Below are positions 33,921 to 43,137 of a DNA stretch of 64,000 bases, one piece after another (position 1 is the first letter of the stretch; every line of letters begins with the position of its first letter). The DNA comes from Hysterangium stoloniferum (taxonomy: Eukaryota > Basidiomycota > Agaricomycetes > Hysterangiales > Hysterangiaceae). The stretch covers positions 434,001 to 498,000 of the forward strand of contig WHVD01000030.1 in NCBI GenBank assembly GCA_015178975.1, in the 5' to 3' direction. A program made the position numbers and the translations under genes. Below the pieces are notes generated by a model. It was given only the letters and a program-made list of their open reading frames with translations. It did not search any database and was not told the origin of the DNA.

Positions 33921-34739
33921 TGTTACGACTGGACAATCCCGCCGGACTCCGGGCACTAACCTGTACACCCCCACGCGCTACAAGCACCAATCGTCTGTTT
34001 ATAGGATTTCCCGCCGGACTCCATTACGTCAAGACTCGTTACGTTCGACCTCATTATGACACATATCAGTCACCAGACTTCCCCTGGACTCCGACTCTGT
34101 CTATGTCCGTCTTCGTCCCATGCACCAGTCACCGGTCCCTGCTTAGAATCCCGTCACCACTCTAATCGAGCCCCATTCCCATTTTAGTCAAATGACCTGT
34201 CACGATTTAGGACTCTGCTCCCGCTCCATTTCCCGTTATGGGTTATGCTTTGTCACGATTCGGACTCCGCTCCGTTCCATTCCATTCCTAACACCAATTT
34301 GGTGTTTACTATTCCCGTTTCATGTTTTGTTAGTTTTGTTTCATCATTACTGGATTTGGTATGTCATGCATTCCACGGTCTATATAAACTGGCAGATGTT
34401 GTACATACAATCCAGTCAGAAAATTAGCTTAGATTCCCCCCAGTAGTCTAATAACATTTTCCGCTCTAAAAACCTTACTTAATTCACATCGCTCGCACTA
34501 GTCGGAGCCCACGGGCTCCGGCGCATCTATCTCTCTCAACTATCTCGACTTATGACCCATGACCTCCAACTTACGACCTACGACCCACGAACCCCACCCG
34601 GACTCCCCAGGACTCCCGTCCGTCCGTTTGAAATTGGACAACACAATCTAGCGAGGGTGCAGTCTATAAGCTGAAGCCAAGTCCTACCGGATATCCTGCA
34701 GGTTTCTCCGGAAACCTGGCCTGTGTGTGTATCCTAACA
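33921..34739 (+). mobile_element. 3' LTR of family D element
   Basis: 819 bp, TGTTACGACT to GTATCCTAACA, preceded by AAAGGGAGGATAC (polypurine tract). A TATA box is at 34381 and the core motif at about 34655-34682. Compared with the 5' LTR it lacks the minisatellite expansion and keeps CG at many sites where the 5' copy has TG or CA, and the reverse at others. Confidence 0.92.
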
Positions 34740-34744
34740 TTAGA

Positions 34745-35281
34745 GCAGAAAATATACTTGAGATTACTGAGGGGAATCTAAGCTAATTTTCTGACTGGAT
34801 TGTATGTACAACATCTGCCAGACTATATAGACTGTGGAATGAATAACATAACCAAATCCAGTAATAATGAAAATCAAACTAGCAAACATAAAATGAGATA
34901 AATAAACACCAAACTTGGTGTTAGGAACGGAATGGAGTCTGAATTGTGACAGGTTGTAAAACCATAATGGGAACCGGGTGGGAGTGGAGTCCAAATCATG
35001 ACAGGTCATTTAACCATAATGGGAATGGGGCTCAGTTAGAGAGCTGTTGGATTTTCTGAGTGGGGTCCAGTGACTGGTGTGTGGGACAGGGTTGGAGATA
35101 GACAGGAATGGAGTCCAGCGGGTATTCCAGTGACTGATACATGAAGTAATAAAGGTCGAGCATGGACAGGTCTGATGTATGGAGTCTGGCAGGTATTCCT
35201 GTAAACTGATAATTGGTGCATGTAGGGTGTGGGTGCATATAAGTTAGTGCCCAGAGTCTGGTGGGATTTCTGGTCATAACA
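34745..35281 (-). mobile_element. Older solo LTR of family D, right part
   Basis: Right portion of the LTR whose left part is 25725-26001. It aligns in reverse with 26002-26530 of the family D LTR and ends, on the minus strand, at TGTTATGACC (35281). CTATG follows at 35282-35286, matching 25720-25724. It is more diverged from both young LTRs than they are from each other, and most of its CG sites are lost. Confidence 0.88.
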
Positions 35282-35587
35282 CTATGGTACTATCCACTCT
35301 TTTTGAAATATTGGAGCACCCTAACAATTTGTATGAGGGCACAACACATACAGTGACTCAAAAAACCCTTCCAATGTTTGGTATTTCAGATGTACATATA
35401 CATATCCTTGATAACTCAGAGGATAAAATTTCAAAAATTTCAAAAATATTTGTGAATATGCTCTATCATATCCAATAAGTGAAAGGAGCATGGTGGGTCC
35501 GTGGGCGTTTTTAGGTGCCGCAGGCCATGTTCGTGAGGGCGCGGAGCGCCCAAACCCTCTTATTACTCAGCACAGAACCATTCCTGA

Positions 35588-35865
35588 GTTCGCGGGAGTA
35601 TTTTTGGCGCCGCGGGAGTTTTTGTGCACTCGCGGGAGTATTTTTGGCACTCGCGGGAGTATTTTTGGCACCGCGGGAGTATTTTTGGCACCGCGGGAGT
35701 ATTTTGTAACAGGCGTGGAAGTATTATGTCATGCGTGGAAGTATTTTGTGACCCGCGGAGGTATTTTGACATGCGCGGGAGTATTATATCAGGGTGCGCG
35801 GAGGTATTTTGTAATGCCGCGGGAGTATTCTTACACGCGCGGGAGTATTTCTCACATTCGTGGAA
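35588..35865 (+). repeat. Minisatellite, about 20-bp unit, GC-rich, about 13 copies
   Basis: Degenerate units on CGCGGGAGTATTTTTGGCAC. The first five are near identical, later ones diverge (CGTGGAAGTATTATGTCATG and similar). It is the first repeat block inside the Helitron-like element. Confidence 0.9.
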
Positions 35866-36109
35866 CCAGTTCACACGTCCTAATGGAGATATTTCCCATG
35901 GCTCTCTCCCGCGCCGTTCATATAAGCATTTTTCGCGCCGTTGATGTAACCATGCTGCTCACGGGACCATGTCCCGTGCCCTTCACATCAGCATTTCCCG
36001 CGCTACACACGGGCACATTTCCCACGGCCTTCAATGGAGGAATTTTGAGGCCAGTTCTCTGGAGAAGGATCCCATATCCCTGGGGGAGGTCTATAAGGAT
36101 TTCCGGGAA

Positions 36110-36465
36110 AATCTCAATAAAATCATAATAATTCAAATAAAATACAATAAATGAAAATAAAATGTGATAAATCAAGAAGAAAAAATAATAATTGAAAATA
36201 AAATAAAATAATTCAAATTCAAATTCAATGAATCCAAAAACAATATAATAAATCAAAATAAAATACAATAAATCAAAATAAAATACGGTACATCAAAATA
36301 AAATACTATAAATCAAAATAAGATACAGTAAATCAAAATGGGACACAATAAATCAAAATAAAATATATTAAATCAAAATAAAATACAATAAATCAAAATA
36401 AGATACATTAAATTAAAATAAAATACATTAAATCAAAATAAAATACATTAAGTTGAATCAATAAT
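36110..36465 (+). repeat. Minisatellite, about 20-bp unit, AT-rich
   Basis: Units of AATCAAAATAAAATACAATA and variants with TACATTA or TACGGTA endings, about a dozen good copies after a looser AATTCAAAT-type start. It is the second repeat block of the Helitron-like element. Confidence 0.9.
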
Positions 36466-36499
36466 TCAGGTGACCACAAATTCAATTCAACCATGGGAA

Positions 36500-37455
36500 C
36501 TGTTATTTCTTTTGTAACCTTTGCTTCCTTTTGTAATCATTGTTTTCTTTTGTAACCTTTGACTCCTTTGTAACCATTGACTCCTTTGTAACCATTGACT
36601 CCTTTGTAACCGTTGACTCCTTTGTAACCGTTGACTCCTTTGTAACTGTTGACTCCTTTGTAACTGTTGACTCCTTTTGTAACTGTTGACTCCTTTGTAA
36701 CTGTGGACTCCTTTGTAACTGTGGACTCCTTTGTAACTGTTGACTCCTTTTGTAACCTTTGACTCCTTTGTAACCGTTGACTCCTTTGTAACCGTTGACT
36801 CCTTTGTAACCGTTGACTCCTTTTGTAACCGTTGAGTCCTGTGTAACTGTTGATTCCTTTGTAACCACTGATTCCTTTTGTAACCATTGATTCCTTTGTA
36901 ACCTTTGACTCCTTTTGTAACCGTTGATTCCTTTTGTAACTGTTGACTTCTTTTGTAACCATTGATTCCTTTGTAACTGTTGAGTCCTGTGTAACTGTTG
37001 ATTCCTTTTGTAACCTTTGACTCCTTTTGTAACCATTGATTCCTTTTGTAACCATTGACTCCTTTTGTAACCGTTAATTCCTTTTGTAACTGTTGACTTC
37101 TTTTGTAACCTTTGATTCCTTTTGTAACTGTTGAGTCCATTTGTAACTGTTGATTCCTGTTGTAACCGTTGATTCCTGTGTAACTGTTGACTCCTTTTTG
37201 TAACAGTTGACTCCTTTTGAAACCGTTGATTCCTGTTGTAACAGTTGACTCCTTTTATAATGGTTGACTCCTTTTGTAACCGTTGTTTCCTTTTATAACG
37301 GTTGACTCCTTTTGTAACGGTTGACTCCTTTTGTAACCTTTGACTCCTTTTGTAACCATTGACTCCTTTTGTAACCATTGACTCCTTTTGTAACCGTTGA
37401 GTCCTTTTGTAACTGTTGATTCCTTTGTAAGCGTTGACTCCTTTGGAACTGTTGA
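36500..37455 (+). repeat. Minisatellite, 18/19-bp unit, about 50 copies
   Basis: Units of CTCCTTTGTAACCGTTGA alternate with a form having one extra T. Variation at fixed positions (ACCATT, AACTGT, ACCTTT, GTGGA) forms higher-order runs. On the minus strand an 18-bp period reads as a repeated VTKEST-like peptide; no start, domain or neighbouring gene supports real coding. Confidence 0.93.
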
Positions 37456-37652
37456 CTCCTTTCCGTTCCGCGAACGCTTTCCGTTCCGCGAACGCTTTCC
37501 GTTCCGCGAACGCTTTCCGTTCCGCGAACGCTTTCCGTTCCGCGAACGCTTTCCGTTCCGCAAACGCTTTCCGTTCCGCAAACGCTTTCCGTTCCGCAAA
37601 CGCTTTCTGTTCCGCAAACGCTTTCCATTCCGCGAACGCTTTCCATTCTAAC
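37456..37652 (+). repeat. Minisatellite, 18-bp unit, about 11 copies
   Basis: Near-perfect units of CGTTCCGCGAACGCTTTC, the later ones with CGCAAACG. Its reverse complement shares GAACGGAAAG with the 18-bp unit of the second Helitron-like copy at 51850-52057, so this block seems to belong to the family rather than to one copy. Confidence 0.93.
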
Positions 37653-38258
37653 AGTGTCTCTTTTACAACAATGGACCTCAGAAATACTTAAGAGTTGTGG
37701 ACACGGGGGGGTTTGGGGGGCTTTGCCCCCCAACAAGCCGGAGCCCACAGCGAAGTTGGGGGGCAGGTCACGAAGCGACCGCCCTGCAGCGTAGCAAGGG
37801 TTCCCAGGCTTGTCTAGATTGTTGAAATACAATGCTATTACATAATATCCAAATATGGAAATACTACAAATATTTATATACAGGAGACTCATTGGAAGGG
37901 TTTTCTGGCAGCCTTGATGACTATAAATGCTTATAGTCATGTGACCTTGTTGATTGTACCTCCAACTGGGTCCTATCAACAAAATCACATGATGTCACAT
38001 GACCACATTGTGCTGGAGTATAAATACATGGCCTTTAGCAACTAGTAATGCCCAATTCCCAAAATGTGCACTTTGTCTCTTGCCAGCCAGAATCATATCC
38101 TCTCATTGCTTGATGCTGGCCATATGGCTAGCCACATTGCAACTTCTACTGGCCATGGCATTGGCAGAGTTTCTGGACTTCACTCCAATCATCATTGTCA
38201 TCTCTCAAAGTCCATTGGTGGTCATCCCTCCAAGCTTTCCCCTACCAATATTCACTAT

Positions 38259-38995
38259 TGTTATGACCGTGTCGCAACCCTATCAGTCCCTGAGGTTATC
38301 GCCACTTATCAACAATTCAAGTTACTATTCAAGTCACCACATCGGAAACCATCGGCCCCCGAAGCTGACGTATGTTTTCATGATGATCAAACTCCATTTA
38401 CACCCACATCAAACATACTTGTATTGTCTGGTTAAACTTTTGATACGTCCCTTTTATTATGTTGATCTGTTCTATCCTATGTTTCACATATGTCTATCTA
38501 TATTTGTAGTCCTCGAACTATTTCCTTTTACTGTAATTCCACTCTCGGTTATCATCGGCCTCCAAACTAATCATAAACTTCCCATTCCTAGTCAAGCTTA
38601 TTGTTAATACCATTTTCCGCCTTTCTCCCCATTAGTATTTTCTAGACACCTGTTACTTGTATATGAACCCACTGTAGTCGTAGTTACTCGGCAATCAGAA
38701 TATCAACTCAGAATACCCTCATATGTCTGTAACAGTCTCCTACTAAGAATCCCCTCATCTGCCTTTGTGTGCGCTCACCCACTCCCAGCCCCGACCCCTT
38801 GGCCCAACACTCGACTTGTCCTTCGGTCCCGATCAGTATCTCACCGAAAGGAACTCTTTAGGATTAGTCTTTGCCCATCTGAAATTTAAGGACACCCTAC
38901 GGATATTTGTGAGGGCATAGCACATAAGCTGAAGCCAAGTCCTTCTGATCAGTCCCTGTCGGCCACCGACATTAGTCAGTTTTCAGTTCTTAACA
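38259..38995 (+). mobile_element. Solo LTR, family A, with perfect target duplication
   Basis: 737 bp, TGTTATGACC to CAGTTCTTAACA, flanked by ACTAT at 38254-38258 and 38996-39000. It interrupts the N-terminal half of the Tc1-type transposase. The core motif is at about 38917-38943. Confidence 0.92.
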
Positions 38996-39125
38996 ACTAT
39001 GCACAGCATCTCACCAACTCTGGGAAGGCTGACACTGCTGTTGATGTGGCCAAAGCTCTTAGGAATGTCACCAACCAGTACATATGTACCCAAACTGTGC
39101 ACAATAGTCTTAATATGGTTGGGAG

Positions 39126-39335
39126 TGCCTCAATACCCCTTCTAATGTTTGGTACTTCAGATTTACATCCCTGATAACTCAGAGAATAAAAATGCAAAAA
39201 TATCAAAGATATTTGTGAATATGCTCTATCATATCTATATTACGGAGATACAGTGCCATTACATAAGCTCCAAATATGGAAATACTACAAATATTTATAT
39301 ATAGGAGACTTATTGGAAGGGATTTTTTGTTAGGT
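39126..39335 (+). repeat. Extra Tc1-family TIR unit inside the transposase
   Basis: Matches the left TIR and the reverse complement of the right TIR (39818-40024) along nearly all of its ~205 bp. Each unit has CCCTTCCAATG at the outer end and CATTGGAAGGG at the inner end, so every arm is itself bordered by short inverted repeats. It separates the helix-turn-helix and catalytic halves of the transposase, as a solo MITE-like copy or the scar of a recombination would. Confidence 0.7.
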
Positions 39336-39339
39336 TTGG

Positions 39340-39785
39340 AGAAGGATTTGTGATGTTATGGGGCTACATGCTGTGGGAAGGACCTGGGTATTCTTTCAAG
39401 ATAGATGAGAGGATGGATGGGAACCTTTATCTCAAGATTATGGAGGAGGACCTTCAAGCCAGCCTCAACTATTATGGAAAATATGTGGGTGATGTCATCT
39501 TTCAGCAAGATCATGACCCTGAACACACCTGCAAGAAGGCCCAGAGTTGGTTTCAAGATAATGATTTCAATATCCTCCCATGGCCAGCACAGTCTCCAGA
39601 CCTCAACCCCATTGAACACTTGTGGGATCATAAAAAGAGGAGGCTAAGGGATACTGGAGTTGTGGGAGAGGGTGGAGGAGGAGTAGAACAAGATTGATGC
39701 AGAGGTGTGTCAGAATTTGATTGATAGTATGCCTAGGAGGGTTGCAGCTGTGTTTAAGGCAAAGGGTGGCTATACTAAGTACTGA
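39340..39785 (+). pseudogene. Tc1/mariner transposase, catalytic C-terminal half (DD34E)
   Basis: The plus strand reads FVMLWGYMLWEGPGYSF, then VGDVIFQQDHDPEHTCKKAQ and NILPWPAQSPDLNPIEHLWD. The second Asp (FQQD) and the Glu (PIEHLW) are 34 residues apart, the DD34E spacing of Tc1-like enzymes. The open frame continues to 39697. The normal C-terminal residues (IDAEVCQNLIDSMPRRVAAV, ending GGYTKY at about 39783) follow in another frame after a shift near 39650, and a TAG stands where Trp is expected at about 39688. The first catalytic Asp is missing with the lost middle part. Confidence 0.85.
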
Positions 39786-40126
39786 TTATAAGTAGTTTTG
39801 TGGGTCAGAGTTGTCAGCCAAAAACCCCTTCCAATGAGTCTCCTGTATATATATATTTGTAGTATTTCCATATTTGGAGCTTATGTAATTACATTGTATT
39901 TCAACAATCTAGATATGATAGAGCATATTCACAAATATTTTTGATACTTTTGCAATTTTATCCTCTGAGTTATCAAGGATATACATCTGAAGTATCAAAC
40001 ATTGGAAGGGTTTTTGAGTTACTGTAAGTTGAAGCCAAGCTCCACTACATTTATAAGAGTTGGACCTCCAACTAGTAAGATCTCTATTGTTGGCCCCCCA
40101 ATTAGCTTATTTCCAATTATTGGACC

Positions 40127-40265
40127 TGTTAAAATATGCGTGTCTCTATCACATACTCGGGTAGCAGAAGACCCTCGCAATCGTGCGGGGAGTTGTATTC
40201 ACATGTAGCCACATATATAAACCCTAAGAACAATAAGATGCTATATTGGGAAGACAACGGGAATA
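40127..40265 (+). repeat. 137-bp direct repeat, probable LTR 5' part (copy 1)
   Basis: TGTTAAAATATGCGTGTCTC through AAGATGCTATATTGGGAAGA is repeated almost exactly at 41794-41933. It contains a TATA box (TATATAAACCC). The TG start and TATA suggest the U3/R part of a small LTR family of its own. The stretch between the copies (40266-41793) holds a solo family A LTR and no recognised coding. Confidence 0.7.
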
Positions 40266-40713
40266 TGAAAAAAGGGGAATAATTGAACAATGGAAGGGAG
40301 CAAAGGAACATGAGCTTGGAGGATGCTTGAAATCCAACCCATGAGCTCAGACAAGCGAGAAAGTGAGAACATAATCACAAAACTACTCAGTCTCAAATGA
40401 TAAAGCTCATACACCCCCACAAGCTGTGCAACCCTTTTTTGTGAGAGAGAATTTGGGGAGAATTCTCCAAAAACCAATGAGTCTTCTAGTGTCAAATTTG
40501 TGCTTTGATTGTGAATATTCCGAAAGGACTTCAACGAATGAACAGCGATGTTCAAAGTTGGCAAGAGTCGAGGGGGATTTGTGTGTCTGAGAAATGAAAC
40601 CTCCCAGCACTGCAAGTGCTCCTCCTCAGAAAATTCTTCACCTCTTTCTTCAAAAAATCACCAGGAAGTGTCGAGGCACTCCTTTAATAGTTCTTCTGTC
40701 CCCAGACTGGAGG

Positions 40714-41433
40714 TGTTACGACTGTGTCGCAACCCTATCGGTCCCGAGGTTATCGCCACTTGTCAACGACAAGTCATCCTCTCGGAAACCATCGGCCCCA
40801 AAGCTGACGAATGTTTTCGCAAAGATCAAACTCCATTTATGCCCACGTCAAAACAATTCGTATTGTCTGGTCAAACTTTGATACGTCCCCTTTATTATGT
40901 TGATCCGTTCAATCTTATGTTTCGCATATGTCTATCTATATTTGTAGTCCTTGAACTATTTCCTTTTATCGTAATCCCGCTCTCGGTTATCATCGGCCTC
41001 CGAACTAATCATAAACTTCCCGTTCCTAGTCAAGCTTATTGTTAATACCGTGTTCTGCCCTTCTCCCCATTAGTATTTTCCAGATGCCTGTTACTTGTAT
41101 ATGAACCCGCTGTAGTTGTAGTCACTAGGCAATCAGAATATCGACTCAGAATACCCTCATACGCCTGTATCAGTCTTCATACTAAGAATCCCCCATCCGC
41201 CTTCGCGTGCGCTCGCCCACTCCCAGCCCCGACCCCTTGGCCCAACACTCGACTTGTCCTTCGATTCCGATCGGTATCACGCTGAAAGGTACTCACTAGG
41301 ATTAGTCTTCGCCTGCCCGAAATTTAAGGACATCCTACGGATATTTGCGAGGGTGCAGCACATAAGCTGAAGCCAAGTCCTTCCGATCGGTCCCTGTCGG
41401 CCACCGACATTAGTCAGTTTTCAGTTCTTAACA
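40714..41433 (+). mobile_element. Solo LTR, family A, with perfect target duplication
   Basis: 720 bp, TGTTACGACTGTGTCGCAAC to CAGTTCTTAACA, flanked by GGAGG at 40709-40713 and 41434-41438. It is CpG-rich and so one of the youngest family A copies. The core motif is at about 41351-41378. Confidence 0.93.
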
Positions 41434-41509
41434 GGAGGACTTGAAAAAAAAAAAACTCTGCACCAACCTCAATGGCGACTTTAATCTTCTTGTCATCAAA
41501 AATTGTAAT

Positions 41510-41760
41510 GGGAAACCTCTGCAGTATTTTTGGCACTGCACCGCCTTCAAAATCGTAATTCTCTGCAGTATTTTCGGCACTGTGCCACCTTCTACAGTAT
41601 TTCGGAACTGTGCCCACCTTCTACAGCTAGTAAGGTGCTGCAACCTTTAAGACTAGATGTGAGCCTCTAGAATGTCCAGTATTTCGGAACTACACCCGTC
41701 TTGTACAGCTAGTAAGGTGCTGCAACCTTTTAAGACCAGAAGCAAGCCTCTAGAATGTCA
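41510..41760 (+). repeat. Degenerate tandem repeats (CTGCAGTATTTTTGGCACTG type)
   Basis: Units of about 40 bases around GCAGTATTTTCGGCACTG occur at 41519, 41563 and 41598. Then an ~80-base unit (CAGCTAGTAAGGTGCTGCAA ... GCCTCTAGAATGTC) is repeated at about 41624 and 41705. No coding is apparent. Confidence 0.7.
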
Positions 41761-41793
41761 TGAAAAGAGAATGGAGGGTATGCTGCATGACTG

Positions 41794-41933
41794 TGTTAAA
41801 ATATGCGTGTCTCTATCATGTACTCGGGTAGCAGAAGACCCTCGCAACACGTGGGGAGTTGTATTCACATGTAGCCATGTATATAAACCCTAAGAACAAT
41901 AAGATGCTATATTGGGAAGACAATGGGAATTTT
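41794..41933 (+). repeat. 137-bp direct repeat, probable LTR 5' part (copy 2)
   Basis: Second copy of 40127-40265, differing at about a dozen positions that are mostly CG versus TG or CA. It is cut on the right by the family E element. Confidence 0.7.
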
Positions 41934-43015
41934 GACGCATTTTTTGGGATGCGACTGTATAGCTCTTTCTCTCCCTATTGTATGCAATTTATACGACCGA
42001 CACTGCCAAGGAAATAGCTCGTTTATTCTTCAAGCACATAATTGCTACCTTTGGTATTCCTAGGCAAATTATATCAGACAGAGATCGGAAATGGATCGGA
42101 ACCTTTTGGGAATCGATGTGCCAACACTTACAAGTCAAACGAAGCCTTACCACATCTTACCATCCCCAAGCAGATGGCCAGACAGAGATTATGAATCAGA
42201 CATTAGAAGTCACCTTGCGTGGGTACATTGGGCCAAATCGAGATGATTGGGTGAGTCTGTTAGATGCATTCGCAATGTCATACAATACTAGCACACATTC
42301 AGTTACTGGATTTCCACCCTCATTTTTGCTATATGGGTTTTACCCCACAACGGAGATGGGATTCCTAAGTCCCCCTAAAAATCACGTGAGTCGAGAATCC
42401 ACCAATGGGTCACGAATTACCCAGAACGAGATTGCAGATGGTATGATCGAGGAGTTCACTGCATATAGACAACAAGCCCAGGACGCCTTAGTTGTGGGGC
42501 AGGTTTTTCAGCGAAGAAATTACAATAAGGGGTGTTTACTGCGAGAATTCAAGGTTGGAGATCTGGTTCTGATCAATCCGCATTCATTAAACTTACTCAG
42601 GCACCTTAAAGGAAGGGGACAGAAGTTTTTAATGAAGTATGACGGACCGTTCGAGATCTTGCAAAAGATCAGCGCAGTCGCCTATCGACTTTGCATGCCT
42701 GCGTCTTACGGTATTCATCCTGTTATCAATATTGCACACCTGGAGCCTTACTATAGCTCTCCTAGCGAGTTTGGTCAACGCGTATCTAAGGGCTTGAATC
42801 GCGAAGATTTCGACAAATTACCAGAATACGAAGTGGAAGCTATTTTAGACAATAAATGGGTTCGGTCCCACAATGGAAGACGTCAAAGGTTGTTTCGGGT
42901 CAGATTTCGGGGATATTCAGCAAATTTCGACGAATGGTTGCCTCGCCATAATCTGAAGAATGCCCCAGACGTACTCCAAGACTGGGAATGTCGCAATTCC
43001 CCCACAACATATTAA
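41934..43015 (+). mobile_element. Family E integrase C-terminal part and chromodomain
   Basis: The plus-strand frame ends at 43015. It starts inside the integrase catalytic core: HIIATFGIPRQIISDRD with the second catalytic Asp (about 42065), then SYHPQADGQTEIMNQTLE with the catalytic Glu, then the integrase C-terminal domain (FKVGDLVLINPHSLNL, KYDGPFEILQKIS) and a chromodomain-like end (YEVEAILDNKWV, FRVRFRGYSANFDEWLPRHN). It is clearly distinct from the family D integrase. The N-terminal zinc domain and first Asp are absent because the element is truncated. Confidence 0.88.
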
Positions 43016-43051
43016 AATCCCAAGAAAATTGCAAGACAGTCCAATGTCGTG

Positions 43052-43059
43052 TATATAAA
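43052..43059 (+). promoter_or_regulatory. TATA box before the family E accessory gene
   Basis: TATATAAA lies in the gap between the integrase stop and the ATG at 43138, about 80 bases upstream of that ATG. It suggests that the extra gene is transcribed from its own promoter rather than by read-through. Confidence 0.55.
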
Positions 43060-43137
43060 GAAGCTTCATCCTCTATCATACATAACCAAACCACAAAAAC
43101 AGCCTATCTAGTTTCGCAACACTACTATCCTTACAAC

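Larger units (their letters stand above)
26002..34739 (+). mobile_element. Near-complete Ty3/Gypsy chromovirus, family D
   Basis: 8.7-kb element: 5' LTR 26002-27470, gag 27507-28796, pol 28797-32521 in the order protease, reverse transcriptase, RNase H, integrase, chromodomain, then an antisense accessory gene (about 32725-33710), a polypurine tract (about 33908-33920) and the 3' LTR 33921-34739. TTAGA flanks it at 25997-26001 and 34740-34744, a perfect 5-bp duplication. The LTRs share all but about 45 of some 800 aligned positions, most of them at CpG-type sites, so it is fairly young. Coding is not fully open: about five interruptions are seen across gag-pol. It inserted into an older LTR of its own family lying in the opposite direction. 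Confidence 0.92.
35471..37812 (+). mobile_element. Helitron-like non-autonomous element made of minisatellites
   Basis: The Tc1 TIR reads CATA|TCTAG across this site, so 35471-37812 (TCCAATAAG...CCCAGGCTTG) was inserted between A and T without target duplication. This fits rolling-circle transposons: 5' TC, A/T target and a 3' hairpin (37782-37800, CCCTGC..GCAAGGG with one bulge) ending 12 nt before the 3' end. The terminal four bases are CTTG rather than the usual CTRR. A GGGGGGCTTTGCCCCCC palindrome is at 37715-37731. The interior has four minisatellite blocks and no coding. A second copy with the same 3' ~150 bp lies at 51684-52057 (minus). The Helitron call is inference; mobility is shown by the second copy and the clean insertion. 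Confidence 0.55.
35352..40024 (+). mobile_element. Tc1/mariner transposon fossil, with later insertions
   Basis: Terminal inverted repeats of about 205 bp begin TACAGTGACTC (left, about 35352) and, on the minus strand, TACAGTAACTC (right, ends 40024; TA 40025-40026). The TA flank and CAGT terminus are Tc1/mariner hallmarks. The left TIR is split between 35470 and 37813 by a Helitron-like element. A transposase N-terminal half with a helix-turn-helix-like stretch (38064-38258 and 38996-39125, e.g. SLASQNHILSLLDAGHMASH, then TAVDVAKALRNVTNQYICTQ) is split by a solo LTR. The catalytic C-terminal half lies at 39340-39785. A third TIR-like unit sits between the halves (39126-39335). Confidence 0.85.

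Noticed and set aside
37715-37731. GGGGGGCTTTGCCCCCC as a transcription terminator
   Set aside because: This is a nuclear fungal genome, and the palindrome recurs at the same place in the second Helitron-like copy, so it belongs to that element.
36487-37988. Long minus-strand frames reading as VTKEST and NGKRSRNGK repeats
   Set aside because: 18-bp minisatellites stay open by period alone; no start context, no domain and no exon structure supports coding.
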